A DNA stretch of 64,000 nucleotides from Neisseria sp. (GCA_030528455.1 JAUMYW010000006.1:1-64000); one strand, 5' to 3'. Counted from the first letter of the stretch, positions 18,324-28,425 are shown. The notes: generated by a model not told the origin, from the sequence alone. Program-made: numbers and translations.

Positions 18324-19076
18324 TTAGATCTGCGACCGGATTTGCTGCAAAAAGCGCCGTGTGCGTTCGTGTTGCGGCTGCTCGAACAAATCTTGCGGTG
18401 CTCCTTGCTCCACAATCACGCCGCCGTCCATCACGATAACGGTGTCGGCCACTTCCAGAGCAAATTTGATTTCGTGAGTAACGACCACCATGGTCAATCC
18501 TTCTTTAGCCAGCTCCTTCATAGTGTTCAAAACATCCTGCACCAATTCGGGGTCGAGTGCGGAAGTAGGCTCGTCAAACAGCATCAGCTCGGGCTGGATA
18601 GCCAGTGCGCGCGCAATGCCGACACGCTGTTGCTGTCCGCCGGAAAGTTGGTGCGGATACAAATCGGCTTTGTCGGCCAAGCCGACTTTGGCCAACAGGT
18701 TTTCGGCTGTCTGTCGAGCCTCTGCCGCATTTTTCTTTTGAACGACAATCTGACCTTCCATGACGTTTTCCAACGCGGTTTTGTGCGGGAACAGATTGTA
18801 TTGCTGGAATACCATGCCGGTTTTGCGGCGCAGAGCGATAATGTCTTTTTTAGGTGGTTTTTTTGAAAAATCAACACTTAAAGGATGATTTTTCTGAAAA
18901 GAAACTGTGCCTTGTTCGGGTATTTCCAAGGCGTTAAGACAGCGCAGGAATGTGGTTTTTCCTGAGCCGGACGGACCGAGAATAACGACTACGCGGCCTT
19001 TCGGAATGTCCAAATCAATGCCGCGCAAAATCGCGTTTCCACCGAAGGTTTTATGGATATTGCGGATTTTAATCAT
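18324..19076 (-). CDS. Polar amino-acid ABC transporter ATPase
   Basis: A 250-residue ATP-binding subunit. Visible: Walker [18 protein letters not shown]-loop FQQYNLFPH, signature [15 protein letters not shown], Walker [13 protein letters not shown] and the switch histidine VVVTHE. It belongs to the GlnQ/TcyN-type family of amino-acid importers. It starts 6 bases after the permease stop codon and is the last gene of a three-gene leftward operon (binding protein, permease, ATPase). The substrate is inferred from the binding protein as cystine or another polar amino acid. Confidence 0.92.
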   Translation of the reverse strand: MIKIRNIHKTFGGNAILRGIDLDIPKGRVVVILGPSGSGKTTFLRCLNALEIPEQGTVSFQKNHPLSVDFSKKPPKKDIIALRRKTGMVFQQYNLFPHKTALENVMEGQIVVQKKNAAEARQTAENLLAKVGLADKADLYPHQLSGGQQQRVGIARALAIQPELMLFDEPTSALDPELVQDVLNTMKELAKEGLTMVVVTHEIKFALEVADTVIVMDGGVIVEQGAPQDLFEQPQHERTRRFLQQIRSQI

Positions 19077-19082
19077 AAGCGA

Positions 19083-19799
19083 CTACCTTGCCACATAACG
19101 GTCGAGCCGTTTTTCGATGCGCTCCTGCAACATAAACAGCACCCAGCAGAAACACCAATATACCAATGCGGCTTCGATATAAACCGGCAGAAAATCGTAA
19201 GCCCGGTTGGCTACTTGCTGTGCGACACGGAACAATTCGGTTACCGTAACCACGGCTGCCAAGGAGGTGTTTTTGAACAGGCTGATAAATTCGTTGCTTA
19301 AAGGAGGAACGGATACACGGAAGGCCTGCGGCGCAATAATGCGCCGGAAGGTCTGCATATAAGTCATGCCGATGGAAAAGCCTGCTTCCCATTGCCCCTT
19401 GGGAATGGATTGGATGGCTGCACGTATGGTTTCGGAAGCATAGGCACCGATGTTCAGCGAAAAGCCGATAATGGCGGCAGGAATTTCGCTGATGGTAATA
19501 CCCAAAGCAGGCAGACCGTAGAAAACGATACAGAGCTGGACCAGCAGAGGTGTGCCGCGGATAATCGAAATATAGATTTTTACCAGGCGCAGGACAAAAG
19601 CGTGAAATACGCCGCCTTGCGGCATGACGCGGATAAGTGCGGTGCAGACGGCAATAACCATACCGATGGCAAACGATGCAATTGCCAGCGGAACGGACAC
19701 CAGAAAGCCCGCTTGAACCATCGGCCAAAACGCGCTGACGACCAAGTCAGCGCGCTCAGGTGTCATGAACGGCAGAGAAGCGAGAAAATTATTTAACAC
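19083..19799 (-). CDS. Polar amino-acid ABC transporter permease
   Basis: A 238-residue inner-membrane subunit with about five membrane segments. The His/Glu/Gln/Arg-type permease features are present: GFLVSVPLAIASFAIGMVIAV at the N-terminus and the ATPase-coupling EAA loop around QWEAGFSIGMTYMQTFRRIIAPQAFR. The region RGTPLLVQLCIVFYGLP is typical of cystine and glutamine permeases. Its start overlaps the 3' end of the binding-protein gene by 11 bases, so the two are translationally coupled. Confidence 0.92.
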   Translation of the reverse strand: MLNNFLASLPFMTPERADLVVSAFWPMVQAGFLVSVPLAIASFAIGMVIAVCTALIRVMPQGGVFHAFVLRLVKIYISIIRGTPLLVQLCIVFYGLPALGITISEIPAAIIGFSLNIGAYASETIRAAIQSIPKGQWEAGFSIGMTYMQTFRRIIAPQAFRVSVPPLSNEFISLFKNTSLAAVVTVTELFRVAQQVANRAYDFLPVYIEAALVYWCFCWVLFMLQERIEKRLDRYVAR

Positions 19800-20664
19800 T
19801 TACGTCTTGCCCGAAAAATTCTTCGCCTAATTTTTTCAGCGTACCGTCTTGGCGCAATTCCTCTACGGCCGCACTGATTTTCGCCAATGCTTCGTCATTG
19901 CCTTTGTTGGCGACAAACCCCGCACCTCTTTTTTCTTCCGCACCGGCAGTCCAGGCGGTTTTCAGTCCCGAATCGGGATTTTTCTTCAAGTAATCCAAGA
20001 ATGCCAGAGAATCATTCAGGGTCAAATCGGCACGTTTTTGCTGAACCAGTGTAAGAGCCTGAGCCATACCGTCTACCGGTACGATTTTGGCTTCGGCGGC
20101 AACGGCCATTTCACCGTAGTTGCTGCTTAAGGTTTGTGCGGCTTTTCGGCCTTTGATGTCGGCTAACGAATTGATGCCGTTTTCATCTTGGCGTACCAGC
20201 ATCATCGGGCCGCTCCAGCTGTATTCCGCAGTTTTGTCGAATGTGGCTTGGCGTTCGGGTGTAGTCAGACTGACTTGGTTGGCAACCAAATCGAAGCGGC
20301 CTGCTTTCAGACCTGCCAACATGGCATCCCATTGGGTTTCTTTGAATTCGACGGTGATACCCAGTTTTTCGGCGACTGCACGGCTTACTTCAACATCGTA
20401 GCCGGTCAGCTTGCCGGCGGCATCGTGGTAGGTGAACGGTGCGTACGTACCTTCGGTGCCGACGGTAATCGTTCCCTTGTTGTTGATACGTTCGAGCAGG
20501 GAGCCTGTAACGGCGGTTTCGCCGGTGTTCGCTGCGTTGTCGGCAGCAGAGGTTTGCGATGCGGCGTGGGCAGTTGGAGCGGCAGAGGTTTCGGTAGTCG
20601 TCTGCTGGCCGCAGGCTGTCATCAACAAAGCGGTCAAGCCGGCCAATACAAAAGGTTTCAGCAT
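19789..20664 (-). CDS. Polar amino-acid (cystine-type) ABC transporter substrate-binding lipoprotein
   Basis: A 291-residue lipoprotein with signal MLKPFVLAGLTALLMTAC ending in a lipobox. A low-complexity Thr/Ala linker follows, then a family-3 solute-binding domain. Residues such as TVGTEGTYAPFTYHDAAGKL, GYDVEVSRAVAEKLG and DLVANQVSLTTPERQATFDKT closely follow the FliY/TcyJ cystine-binding type. It is the first gene of the importer operon. Start ATG 20664 is chosen because it places the lipobox correctly. Confidence 0.9.
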   Translation of the reverse strand: MLKPFVLAGLTALLMTACGQQTTTETSAAPTAHAASQTSAADNAANTGETAVTGSLLERINNKGTITVGTEGTYAPFTYHDAAGKLTGYDVEVSRAVAEKLGITVEFKETQWDAMLAGLKAGRFDLVANQVSLTTPERQATFDKTAEYSWSGPMMLVRQDENGINSLADIKGRKAAQTLSSNYGEMAVAAEAKIVPVDGMAQALTLVQQKRADLTLNDSLAFLDYLKKNPDSGLKTAWTAGAEEKRGAGFVANKGNDEALAKISAAVEELRQDGTLKKLGEEFFGQDVSVK

Positions 20665-20792
20665 AATCAAATCTCCGGAAAACGGGGTTGTGTCTGTTGT
20701 GTGCGGCATTGTACGGCAAAGGCAGCAGCGAAACAAAGAATTACTGGTGTGCTAGTTATAACAGAAAATTATAAGGATAAGGCAAATCGACA

Positions 20793-20825
20793 ACACCGTC
20801 TGAAATGGCGGATTTCGGACGGTGT
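20793..20825. terminator. Imperfect hairpin downstream of dapB
   Basis: ACACCGTCTGAAAT and GATTTCGGACGGTGT pair with few mismatches around GGCG. A DUS-like GTCTGAAA lies in the left arm. No clear T-run follows on the minus strand, so its role as dapB terminator is tentative. Confidence 0.45.
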
Positions 20826-20841
20826 GCTTCGCAGGGCGGAT

Positions 20842-21663
<822 letters not shown>

Positions 21664-22044
21664 TTATGGTTGGCGGGCTTTTTCGTGCCGGAGTTGTTCG
21701 CGGGCGTATTCGACAGCATTGCCTTCGGCTCGTACTAATATGTCGTTTTGGAAGTAAAGCGTCAGATTGCGCGTTTCTTTTTCTTCGGCTACGCCGTTGC
21801 GGCGGACTTCGTAAGTGTAATCCCAACGGCCGGCGTGGAAAGGATCGCGCAGCAGCGGCGTACCGAGCAGCAGCTGCACTTGGTCGCGGCTCATGCCGCT
21901 TTGCAGGGAGAGTACGGCGCGTGCATCAAGCTGGTTGCCTTGCACGACTTTGAGTTTGTAAGACGGAAAATAGGAAAAACGTTCCGCAGAACAGGCACTG
22001 AGGCCGAGGGCGGCGGCAAGGAAAAGGGCAAAAGTTTTGTTCAC
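21664..22044 (-). CDS. bamE: Outer-membrane protein assembly factor BamE
   Basis: A 126-residue SmpA/OmlA-family lipoprotein of the BAM complex that inserts beta-barrel proteins into the outer membrane. The signal ends in the lipobox GLSAC. The conserved core QGNQLDARAVLSLQSGMSRDQVQLLLGTP and FHAGRWDYTYEV is clear. I chose the GTG at 22044 (GAAAGG upstream), which gives a typical length; the preceding in-frame ATG adds 12 unlikely residues. It diverges from fur, the same pairing as in other Neisseria. Confidence 0.93.
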   Translation of the reverse strand: MNKTFALFLAAALGLSACSAERFSYFPSYKLKVVQGNQLDARAVLSLQSGMSRDQVQLLLGTPLLRDPFHAGRWDYTYEVRRNGVAEEKETRNLTLYFQNDILVRAEGNAVEYAREQLRHEKARQP

Positions 22045-22194
22045 GGTAGAAGCCTTTCGCGTGGCGGCAGGAAGCCGCAATCGGGTGGAAACGGCTTTTC
22101 TGAAAATTGAAAAGCTTTATCGTCGGATAGTGGGCAAAGCCGCTAAAAGTGCGTATTATAGCGAGAATTGTACAACTGCGGTATGGAATGAGCG

Positions 22195-22623
22195 ATGGAC
22201 AGCAATATTGCCCAATTAAAAGATAGCGGCCTGAAAGTAACCGGCCCGCGTTTGAAAATTCTGGATTTGTTTGAAACCCGTCCTGACGACCATATGAGTG
22301 CGGAAGATGTTTACCGTATCCTGCTTGATGAAGGCGTGGAAATCGGCGTGGCTACGATTTACCGCGTGCTGACCCAGTTTGAACAGGCAGGTATTCTGCT
22401 GCGCCACCATTTTGAAACCGGCAAGGCGGTATACGAACTGAACGGCGGCGGTCATCACGACCATATCGTCTGCGTCAAATGCGGCGGGATTACCGAATTC
22501 TGCAATTCGGAAATCGAAAATCTGCAAAACAAAATCGCCGAAGAGCACGGCTACCGCATTGTCGATCATGCTTTGTATATGTACGGCGTGTGCGGCGGCT
22601 GCCAGAAAAAAGAGAAACGCTGA
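22195..22623 (+). CDS. fur: Ferric uptake regulator Fur
   Basis: A 142-residue iron-responsive repressor. The winged helix includes LKVTGPRLKILDLFE and the recognition region VATIYRVLTQFEQAGIL. The C-terminal metal and dimerisation part shows HHFETGKAVYEL, HHDHIVCVKCGG and a final CGGC. It closely matches neisserial Fur. Its targets would be iron-uptake genes; no clear Fur box was found upstream of it. Confidence 0.96.
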   Translation: MDSNIAQLKDSGLKVTGPRLKILDLFETRPDDHMSAEDVYRILLDEGVEIGVATIYRVLTQFEQAGILLRHHFETGKAVYELNGGGHHDHIVCVKCGGITEFCNSEIENLQNKIAEEHGYRIVDHALYMYGVCGGCQKKEKR

Positions 22624-22676
22624 TTGCGTGTTTTCAGACGGCCTTTCAAGGCCGTTTTTGTTTGCGGCGGAATGCG

Positions 22677-22937
22677 GTGGAATATTTTTATTTAATCTTG
22701 TTTATATTGGTTTTTTCGGCCAGTTCCGTGCTGCATGTCGATACTCTGTTTTTTGAAACGCGGCATTGGAGCGGCGGGCGCGGTCGGCTGATGTGTGCCG
22801 TTCTGGTGTTGAGCGGCACGCTGTTTGTTTATTTCGTTAACCCGTCCGCTCGGCGCAGGGGTTTGGTGCAGTTGTTTCTGCTGTTACTGATGTTGGCAGT
22901 GTTGTTTGCTGCAAAATTTTCTGTTGCAAAATCATGA
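22677..22937 (+). CDS. Small membrane protein overlapping aat
   Basis: An 86-residue frame beginning at GTG 22677 after GGCGG. It has three hydrophobic stretches: [34 protein letters not shown] and a Leu-rich [19 protein letters not shown]. The stop codon overlaps the aat ATG (ATGA), which suggests translational coupling and supports that it is real. I do not recognise a family. The start is uncertain because no good in-frame ATG exists. Confidence 0.6.
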   Translation: MEYFYLILFILVFSASSVLHVDTLFFETRHWSGGRGRLMCAVLVLSGTLFVYFVNPSARRRGLVQLFLLLLMLAVLFAAKFSVAKS

Positions 22938-23692
22938 ATGTTCCCTTTCTTGTGCCAAACGATTTTTCTTATCTCGATGTCGAAACCGCCGTGCGCGAAT
23001 ATGACGGCTTGGTCGGCGTGAGTGCCGACCTGCAGACGGCACGTCTGCTCGATGCCTACCGGTGCGGCATATTTCCTTGGTTTTCCGAACGCGGCCTGTT
23101 TTACTGGTTTGCCACAGTGCCGCGTACCGTGCTGTTCCCTGAAAAGTTTCACATCGGCAAATCTTTGGCGAAAACCTTGCGGAACAAAACTTATCGCGTA
23201 ACGGCCAATCGGGATTTTGCCGCCGTTATTTCGCATTGCGCCGCCGTGCCGCGCGAGGGGCAGGACGGTTCGTGGATTGCACCCGAATTTCAGACGGCCT
23301 ACCGCCGTCTGCACGAACTCGGACACGCGCATTCCTTTGAATGTTTTATGCCCGATGGCGATGGCCGTCTGAAATTGGAGGGCGGTTTTTACGGTGTGCA
23401 GATCGGCCGCGTGTTTTACGGCGAATCGATGTTCGCCCTGCGCCCCGATGCTTCCAAAATCGCTTTTGCCTGTGCCGTGCCGTATCTTGCGCGTTGCGGT
23501 ATCGCTTTAATCGACTGCCAGCAGGACACGCAGTATTTGCGCCGTTTCGGTTCGCAAACTTTGCCGTTTGCCGATTTTCAGACGGCTCTGCACCGTTTGA
23601 ACGGAGAGCCGCTGACTGCGCCGATCGGCGGCTTGGTTGCGGAAAACGGACTTGCAGACGGCATCGGTTTTTGTGTCAATCCGTGTGTTTGA
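22934..23692 (+). CDS. aat: Leucyl/phenylalanyl-tRNA--protein transferase
   Basis: A 252-residue enzyme that adds Leu or Phe to proteins with N-terminal Arg or Lys, marking them for ClpS/ClpAP degradation. Typical features are the GIFPWFSE motif with [15 protein letters not shown], and the GNAT-like core [19 protein letters not shown] followed by DCQQDT. Its start overlaps the small upstream membrane-protein gene. Four DUS cores lie inside it, two of them in the coding sequence for FQTAYR/FQTAL. Confidence 0.95.
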   Translation: MNVPFLVPNDFSYLDVETAVREYDGLVGVSADLQTARLLDAYRCGIFPWFSERGLFYWFATVPRTVLFPEKFHIGKSLAKTLRNKTYRVTANRDFAAVISHCAAVPREGQDGSWIAPEFQTAYRRLHELGHAHSFECFMPDGDGRLKLEGGFYGVQIGRVFYGESMFALRPDASKIAFACAVPYLARCGIALIDCQQDTQYLRRFGSQTLPFADFQTALHRLNGEPLTAPIGGLVAENGLADGIGFCVNPCV

Positions 23693-23823
23693 TTTTCCAT
23701 ATCGGCTTTCGCGGGGGAAGCGGTTTTCGGGTAGAATAAACAGGTTTTTTATCGGGCTGCCGATGGTGATGCTGTATTTCGGACGGCCTTTCTTTTCATT
23801 ATCAGATTTTATCGGGAATAAAA

Positions 23824-24645
23824 ATGTCATTGCAAAACATCATTGAAACCGCGTTTGAAAACCGTGCCGAAATTTCTCCTGCCACTGTTACCGCCGAAGT
23901 CAAAGAAGCGGTTTTGGAAACCCTGCGCCTGCTGGACAGCGGCGAATTGCGCGTAGCCGAACGTTTGGGCGTGGGCGAATGGAAAGTAAACGAATGGGCG
24001 AAAAAAGCCGTGTTGCTTTCTTTCCGTATTCAGGACAACGAAGTCGCCGAAGACGGCGTGAACAAATATTTCGACAAAGTACCGACCAAATTCGCCGATT
24101 GGGGCGAAGCCGAATTCAAAGCGGCCGGTTTCCGCGCCGTACCGGGCGCGGTGGCACGTCGCGGTAGTTTTGTCGGCAAAAACGTGGTGCTGATGCCGTC
24201 TTATGTGAACATCGGTGCGTATGTGGACGAAGGCGCGATGGTGGATACTTGGGCGACTGTCGGTTCGTGCGCGCAAATCGGTAAAAACGTGCATCTGAGC
24301 GGCGGTGTAGGCATCGGCGGCGTGTTGGAACCGTTGCAGGCAAGCCCGACCATTATTGAAGACAACTGCTTCATCGGCGCGCGTTCGGAAATTGTAGAAG
24401 GCGTGATTGTGGAAGAAGGCAGCGTGATTTCCATGGGCGTGTACATCGGCCAATCCACCAAAATTTTCGACCGCGAAACCGGCGAAATCCATTACGGCCG
24501 CGTGCCTGCCGGTTCGGTTGTCGTGCCGGGCAGCCTGCCTTCCGCCTGCGGCAAATACAGCCTTTATGCCGCCATTATCGTGAAAAAAGTGGACGCGCAA
24601 ACCCGCGCCAAAACCAGCGTAAACGAATTGTTGCGCGGCGTGTAA
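23824..24645 (+). CDS. dapD: 2,3,4,5-tetrahydropyridine-2,6-dicarboxylate N-succinyltransferase
   Basis: A 273-residue acyltransferase of the succinylase branch of diaminopimelate/lysine synthesis. An N-terminal helical domain is followed by the left-handed beta-helix of hexapeptide repeats ([32 protein letters not shown] and later [14 protein letters not shown]). With dapB in the same window it indicates the succinylase route. The ribosome binding site is weak (GGGAATAAAA). Confidence 0.96.
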   Translation: MSLQNIIETAFENRAEISPATVTAEVKEAVLETLRLLDSGELRVAERLGVGEWKVNEWAKKAVLLSFRIQDNEVAEDGVNKYFDKVPTKFADWGEAEFKAAGFRAVPGAVARRGSFVGKNVVLMPSYVNIGAYVDEGAMVDTWATVGSCAQIGKNVHLSGGVGIGGVLEPLQASPTIIEDNCFIGARSEIVEGVIVEEGSVISMGVYIGQSTKIFDRETGEIHYGRVPAGSVVVPGSLPSACGKYSLYAAIIVKKVDAQTRAKTSVNELLRGV

Positions 24646-24809
24646 GGCTTGAAGGCCGTCTGCAGACAGAGCTTTTTCAGACGGCATCATGCGGAGCGGA
24701 ACGGCAGGCTGCGGCGGCCGTTCCGCTTGTTTTTTGCCGGATGCGTGCGTTTGGCTAGCCGTTCGGCAGAAAACGGCCGGTCAAAAATATTCAAACGGAA
24801 AGGAAGAAA

Positions 24810-25271
24810 ATGCGTGCGGTTATTCAAAAGGTTACGCAGGCGCAGGTGGACGTATTAAGCGGAGAAATGCGCGAGACGGCCGGAAAAATCGGCAGCGGTC
24901 TGATGGTTTTGCTGGGAGTCGGGCTGGGAGACTGCGAGGACGATGCGCGTTATATCGCTGATAAAATCGCCAATCTGCGGATTTTTGAAGATGCAGACGG
25001 CAAGTTGAATCTGTCGGTCAAAGACATCGGCGGCAGCGTACTGCTGGTGTCGCAGTTTACGCTTTATGCCGATGCGCGCAGCGGCCGCCGCCCGTCTTTT
25101 TCCGCTGCCGCCCGTCCCGAAGAAGCCGACAAATGGTACGGCTTTACCGCCGGTTTGCTGCGCGGACACGGTCTGACGGTGGAAACCGGTCGTTTTCAAA
25201 CCCATATGCAGGTAAGTTTGTGCAATGACGGACCTGTAACGGTTTTGTTGGATTCCCAAAAGGGATTTTGA
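24810..25271 (+). CDS. dtd: D-aminoacyl-tRNA deacylase
   Basis: A 153-residue editing enzyme that frees tRNA from D-amino acids. It begins [15 protein letters not shown] and has [17 protein letters not shown] and the cross-subunit Gly-Pro motif [22 protein letters not shown] precedes the ATG. Length and motifs are standard. Confidence 0.95.
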   Translation: MRAVIQKVTQAQVDVLSGEMRETAGKIGSGLMVLLGVGLGDCEDDARYIADKIANLRIFEDADGKLNLSVKDIGGSVLLVSQFTLYADARSGRRPSFSAAARPEEADKWYGFTAGLLRGHGLTVETGRFQTHMQVSLCNDGPVTVLLDSQKGF

Positions 25272-25282
25272 ATTGCCTGATA

Positions 25283-25322
25283 AACGCCGTCTGAAAATAT
25301 TGGATGTTCGGGCGGCGTTTTG
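25283..25322. terminator. Imperfect bidirectional terminator between dtd and the MoeB/HesA gene
   Basis: AAACGCCGTCTGAA and TTCGGGCGGCGTTTT pair with two mismatches around an 11-base loop and end in TTTT. The left arm holds a GCCGTCTGAA DUS. The flanking genes converge. Confidence 0.5.
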
Positions 25323-25359
25323 TCGTTTTTGTTTCTTGCATTTGAGGGGCTTGCGGATT

Positions 25360-26103
25360 TTATCGTTTGCCACACACGGGGCAGTCGGGATTTTTCGGGA
25401 TTTGGAACGACTGCCATTGTCCGCTTAAAGCGTGATAGGTGTGCAGACGGCTGTGTGCTGCCTTCTTGCCGATGATGATTTTTAAGGCTTCGGCGGCTTG
25501 TGCCGCGCCGATGATGTGCACCAGCGGAGCGAATACGCCGAACAGGGCGCAGGCTCCGTCCGAAGCGTTCGGATCGTCAAACAGGCAGGCGTAGCAGGGC
25601 GTGTCGGGAAGGTCGGGACGATAAACGGCAATCTGCCCTTCAAAGCGCACGGCCGCACCGGAAACCAGCGGCTTTTCGGCCTGAACGCAGGCGCGGTTCA
25701 ATGAGTGCCGGGCGGCGGCGTTGTCGCTGCAATCGAGCGCGAAATCGGCTCGGGAGAGTGCGGCGGCGATGCCGTCTGCATCAAGTTTTTCGGTAATCGG
25801 GCGGACGGTGCAGCGGCTGTTGGTGTTTTTCAGACGGCCTGCAAGGGCAAGGGCTTTGTTTTTACCGATGTCGGCTTCGGTGAAGGCGGTTTGGCGTTGC
25901 AGATTGGTATCGTCCACGCAATCGCCGTCTGCGATAATCAGCGTGCCAATGCCGGACGCGGCCAGTATCGGCAGGGCTGCGGAAGCAAGACCGCCGCAGC
26001 CGAGTACGAAAATGCGGGCATCGAGCAGTTTTTGTTGGCCTTCGATGCCGATTTCGTCCAGCAGGATGTGGCGGCTGTAACGCAACAGGTCGCGGTCGTC
26101 CAT
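25360..26103 (-). CDS. MoeB/ThiF/HesA-family adenylyltransferase
   Basis: A 247-residue E1-like enzyme that would adenylate the C-terminus of a sulfur-carrier protein such as MoaD or ThiS. Features: RYSRHILLDEIGIEGQQKLL at the N-terminus, a nucleotide-binding VLGCGGLASAALP, NLQRQTAFTEADIG with the conserved Arg, and two zinc cysteine pairs (CYAC and CPVC). The usual GCGGLGS glycine is replaced by alanine. Which pathway it serves cannot be told from the context. Its start shares one base with the stop codon of the upstream membrane-protein gene. Confidence 0.85.
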   Translation of the reverse strand: MDDRDLLRYSRHILLDEIGIEGQQKLLDARIFVLGCGGLASAALPILAASGIGTLIIADGDCVDDTNLQRQTAFTEADIGKNKALALAGRLKNTNSRCTVRPITEKLDADGIAAALSRADFALDCSDNAAARHSLNRACVQAEKPLVSGAAVRFEGQIAVYRPDLPDTPCYACLFDDPNASDGACALFGVFAPLVHIIGAAQAAEALKIIIGKKAAHSRLHTYHALSGQWQSFQIPKNPDCPVCGKR

Positions 26104-26645
26104 TACTTGCGGCTTTCGAGCACCTGCATCATGGTTTGGTGCATGGCTTGTGCGTCAATCCAACCCATCAGGTTGAACAGGACGGTCAGGCTCATGCCGA
26201 CCAGCAGTAGCAGGAGGAGAGCAATCAGATAGCTGATGATGACTCTGCCGGCACTTTTGCCGCTCAAACGCATCAGGCCGATGATTTGTACGGCAAGTGC
26301 CCAACCTTGCCACAAACTGGCGGCAAAGGCCAGCTGCGGCAGATAAAAAACGGCCAGAATCGGTACGGACAGAGCTTCCGTTGCCAGAATAAAACCGCGT
26401 GCAGGAAGCTGCAGACGGCTTTGCATTACCGCAGACAATACTGCCCAGCGTGCAACGGCAAACGCAATGGCCAAGGCAATGACGGCAGGCGAATTGCCGA
26501 ACAGCGGCGAAATACCGGCTGCGTTGGTCAGACCGAGCAAGAACAGGATAGCGGCGAATACGATCGGCGGATAGCGGTAATCGGCAGCAGGCAGCAGACG
26601 CAGACGCAAAATATTGGCGGCATCGCAGACAAACTTGTAAAGCAT
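26103..26645 (-). CDS. Integral membrane protein of unknown function
   Basis: A 180-residue protein beginning MLYKFVCDAANILRLRLLPAADYRYPP. About five hydrophobic segments follow, for example IVFAAILFLLGLTNAAGI, VIALAIAFAVARWAVL and ISYLIALLLLLLVGMSLTVL. Pairing as TAATG with the downstream MoeB/HesA-like gene indicates one transcription unit. I do not recognise the family. A possible remote likeness to Yip1-type membrane proteins is only an impression. Confidence 0.75.
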   Translation of the reverse strand: MLYKFVCDAANILRLRLLPAADYRYPPIVFAAILFLLGLTNAAGISPLFGNSPAVIALAIAFAVARWAVLSAVMQSRLQLPARGFILATEALSVPILAVFYLPQLAFAASLWQGWALAVQIIGLMRLSGKSAGRVIISYLIALLLLLLVGMSLTVLFNLMGWIDAQAMHQTMMQVLESRK

Positions 26646-26746
26646 GATTTTTTGATGGCAGTTGATTGTTGATTTCGGGTTTGGACGGGCGGATGCCGTC
26701 TGCAATCGAGCGAAATACGGTTTTCAGACGGCATTCGGTTTACATT

Positions 26747-27604
26747 TTACATTGCATCATGCAGTTCGGCGGCGTGCAGCGTATTTTCCATCAGAGTGGC
26801 AATCGTCATCGGGCCGACACCGCCCGGAACGGGCGTAATCATCGAAGCACGCGCTTTTGCCGCTTCAAATTCCACATCGCCGCACAAGGAGCCGTCTTCC
26901 AAACGGTTGATGCCCACGTCGATTACTACCGCTCCGGGCTTAATCCATTCGCCTTTGACAAAATTCGGAATGCCCACGCCGACCACGACAATATCTGCCG
27001 AAGCGACCTCTTCAGCCAGATTCTGCGTCGCACTGTGGCAAATCGTTACTGTGGCGCGCGCCAGCAAAAGCTCCAACAGTTGCGGCCGGCCGACAATATT
27101 CGATGCGCCGACCACAACGGCTTTCTTGCCTTTCGGGTCGATGCCGCAGCTTTCCAGCAGCGTCATCACGCCGCGCGGCGTGCAGGGACGCATCAGCGGC
27201 ATTTTGACGACCAGACGGCCGACATTGTAAGGATGGAAGCCGTCCACATCTTTGTACGGCAGAATACGTTCCAAGACCAACTGGCTGTCGATTTGCGGCG
27301 GCAGCGGCAGTTGCACCAGAATGCCGTCCACTTCGGGGTTGGCGTTCAAATCATCGACCAGTTTCAGCAAATCCGCTTGGGCGGTGTCGGCAGGCAGTTC
27401 GTAAGACAGCGATTGGAAGCCGACCTTCTCACAGGCGATTTTTTTATTGCGGACGTAAACCGCGCTGGCCGGATCGTCGCCGACCAAAACCACCGCCAAA
27501 CAAGGCGTGCGCTTACCTTCTTCTTTGCGTTTCGCCGTGCGTTCTGCCAATTGTGCCAGACGTTGTGCCGATACTTCTTTTCCGTTGATGATTTGTGCGC
27601 CCAT
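26747..27604 (-). CDS. folD: Bifunctional methylenetetrahydrofolate dehydrogenase/cyclohydrolase FolD
   Basis: A 285-residue cytosolic enzyme that interconverts 5,10-methylene-THF and 10-formyl-THF. Visible: the catalytic segment [16 protein letters not shown] with the key Tyr and Lys, [22 protein letters not shown] for NADP binding, and [19 protein letters not shown]. It serves one-carbon metabolism, which also receives units from the glycine cleavage genes at 52.9-59.8 kb. Confidence 0.96.
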   Translation of the reverse strand: MGAQIINGKEVSAQRLAQLAERTAKRKEEGKRTPCLAVVLVGDDPASAVYVRNKKIACEKVGFQSLSYELPADTAQADLLKLVDDLNANPEVDGILVQLPLPPQIDSQLVLERILPYKDVDGFHPYNVGRLVVKMPLMRPCTPRGVMTLLESCGIDPKGKKAVVVGASNIVGRPQLLELLLARATVTICHSATQNLAEEVASADIVVVGVGIPNFVKGEWIKPGAVVIDVGINRLEDGSLCGDVEFEAAKARASMITPVPGGVGPMTIATLMENTLHAAELHDAM

Positions 27605-27871
27605 AATCTGTTCCTTGCTTTTGATACGCTAAAATGAACGTATTGTCGCATTTTTCAGCGTTTTTTTCAGCCGTTTCGAGATATTGTTTTTTTACTGCGT
27701 TCGGGCTGCTTTGCCGACGGCAGACTTTTGTTTCGCGATTTGCTCTGCCGAAGTAGGATAGGCGGAAGTTCTTCTTTCCGACAGGAAACAGAACGGTATG
27801 GCTGCTGTGATTTTTAATTTTTTGAAATCATGTTCTTGGGAAGCTGTACGGTAATTTTTGCAGAAGGCGGG
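27605..27871. other. Intergenic region between folD and the tRNA cluster
   Basis: Nearly 270 bases without a supported gene. The first part would hold the leftward folD promoter; the last part leads into the tRNA promoter. No DUS or repeat seen. Confidence 0.4.
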
Positions 27872-27900
27872 TTGACCTGTTCGACAGTTGCCTGTATAGT
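27872..27900 (+). promoter_or_regulatory. Sigma-70 promoter of the first tRNA unit
   Basis: TTGACC (27872-27877), a 17-base spacer and TATAGT (27895-27900), 12 bases before the mature tRNA-Pro. It has the same architecture as the promoters at 8816 and 28185. Confidence 0.75.
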
Positions 27901-27912
27901 TCCAATTTCAGT

Positions 27913-27990
27913 CGGGGCGTAGCGCAGCCTGGTTAGCGCATCTGCTTTGGGAGCAGAGGGTCGTGAGTTCGAATCCCACCGCCCCGACCA
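27913..27990 (+). tRNA. tRNA-Pro (TGG), copy 1
   Basis: 78 bases. Acceptor CGGGGCG pairs with CGCCCCG, discriminator A, encoded CCA. The anticodon loop TTTGGGA carries TGG. Identical to the copy at 28227-28304. Confidence 0.96.
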
Positions 27991-28002
27991 TTCTTTATAT
28001 GT

Positions 28003-28079
28003 GGTGGCTGTAGCTCAGTTGGTAGAGCCCCGGATTGTGATTCCGGTTGTCGTGGGTTCGAGCCCCATCAGCCACCCCA
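28003..28079 (+). tRNA. tRNA-His (GTG), copy 1
   Basis: 77 bases with the extra 5' G (G-1) opposite C73, as required for histidyl-tRNA. Anticodon GTG in ATTGTGA, CCA encoded. The sequence is identical to 28426-28502 and very close to E. coli tRNA-His. Confidence 0.96.
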
Positions 28080-28089
28080 TTTGAATACG

Positions 28090-28113
28090 CCGCTTTTGAC
28101 CAGCGGTTTTTTT
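28090..28113 (+). terminator. Terminator after the first tRNA-His
   Basis: CCGCT (28090-28094) and AGCGG (28102-28106) form a short stem followed by seven T. A near-copy follows the second tRNA-His. Confidence 0.75.
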
Positions 28114-28184
28114 GCGTCTGTTGTTTGTGTTTGTTTTCTGTTTCGGGTGTCTGATGTCTGTGATGGGCAGGGTGAACGGCGGGC

Positions 28185-28213
28185 TTGACATTTTTTTTTT
28201 GGATAGGTATAGT
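28185..28213 (+). promoter_or_regulatory. Sigma-70 promoter of the second tRNA unit
   Basis: A perfect TTGACA (28185-28190), a 17-base spacer with a run of T, and TATAGT (28208-28213), 14 bases before tRNA-Pro copy 2. Confidence 0.8.
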
Positions 28214-28226
28214 CTCGTTTTTCAGT

Positions 28227-28304
28227 CGGGGCGTAGCGCAGCCTGGTTAGCGCATCTGCTTTGGGAGCAGAGGGTCGTGAGTTCGAATCCCACCGCCCCG
28301 ACCA
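28227..28304 (+). tRNA. tRNA-Pro (TGG), copy 2
   Basis: Identical in sequence to copy 1 at 27913-27990, including the encoded CCA. It heads the second tRNA unit and is followed by tRNA-Arg. Confidence 0.96.
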
Positions 28305-28340
28305 TTTCCGTTTTTATCGTTCGATAGGTGAACGGTTGAA

Positions 28341-28417
28341 GCGCCCGTAGCTCAACCGGATAGAGCACCCGCCTTCTAAGCGGGCGGTTACAGGTTCGAT
28401 TCCTGTCGGGCGTGCCA
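28341..28417 (+). tRNA. tRNA-Arg (TCT)
   Basis: 77 bases. Acceptor GCGCCCG pairs with CGGGCGT (one wobble), CCA encoded. The anticodon loop CTTCTAA carries TCT, reading AGA/AGG. It is present only in the second unit, between Pro and His. Confidence 0.95.
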
Positions 28418-28425
28418 AGTTCTGC

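Noticed and set aside
25360-26103. Assignment of the MoeB/HesA-like gene to thiamine or molybdopterin synthesis
   Set aside because: No thiS, moaD or moaE neighbour is present, so a pathway name would be a guess.
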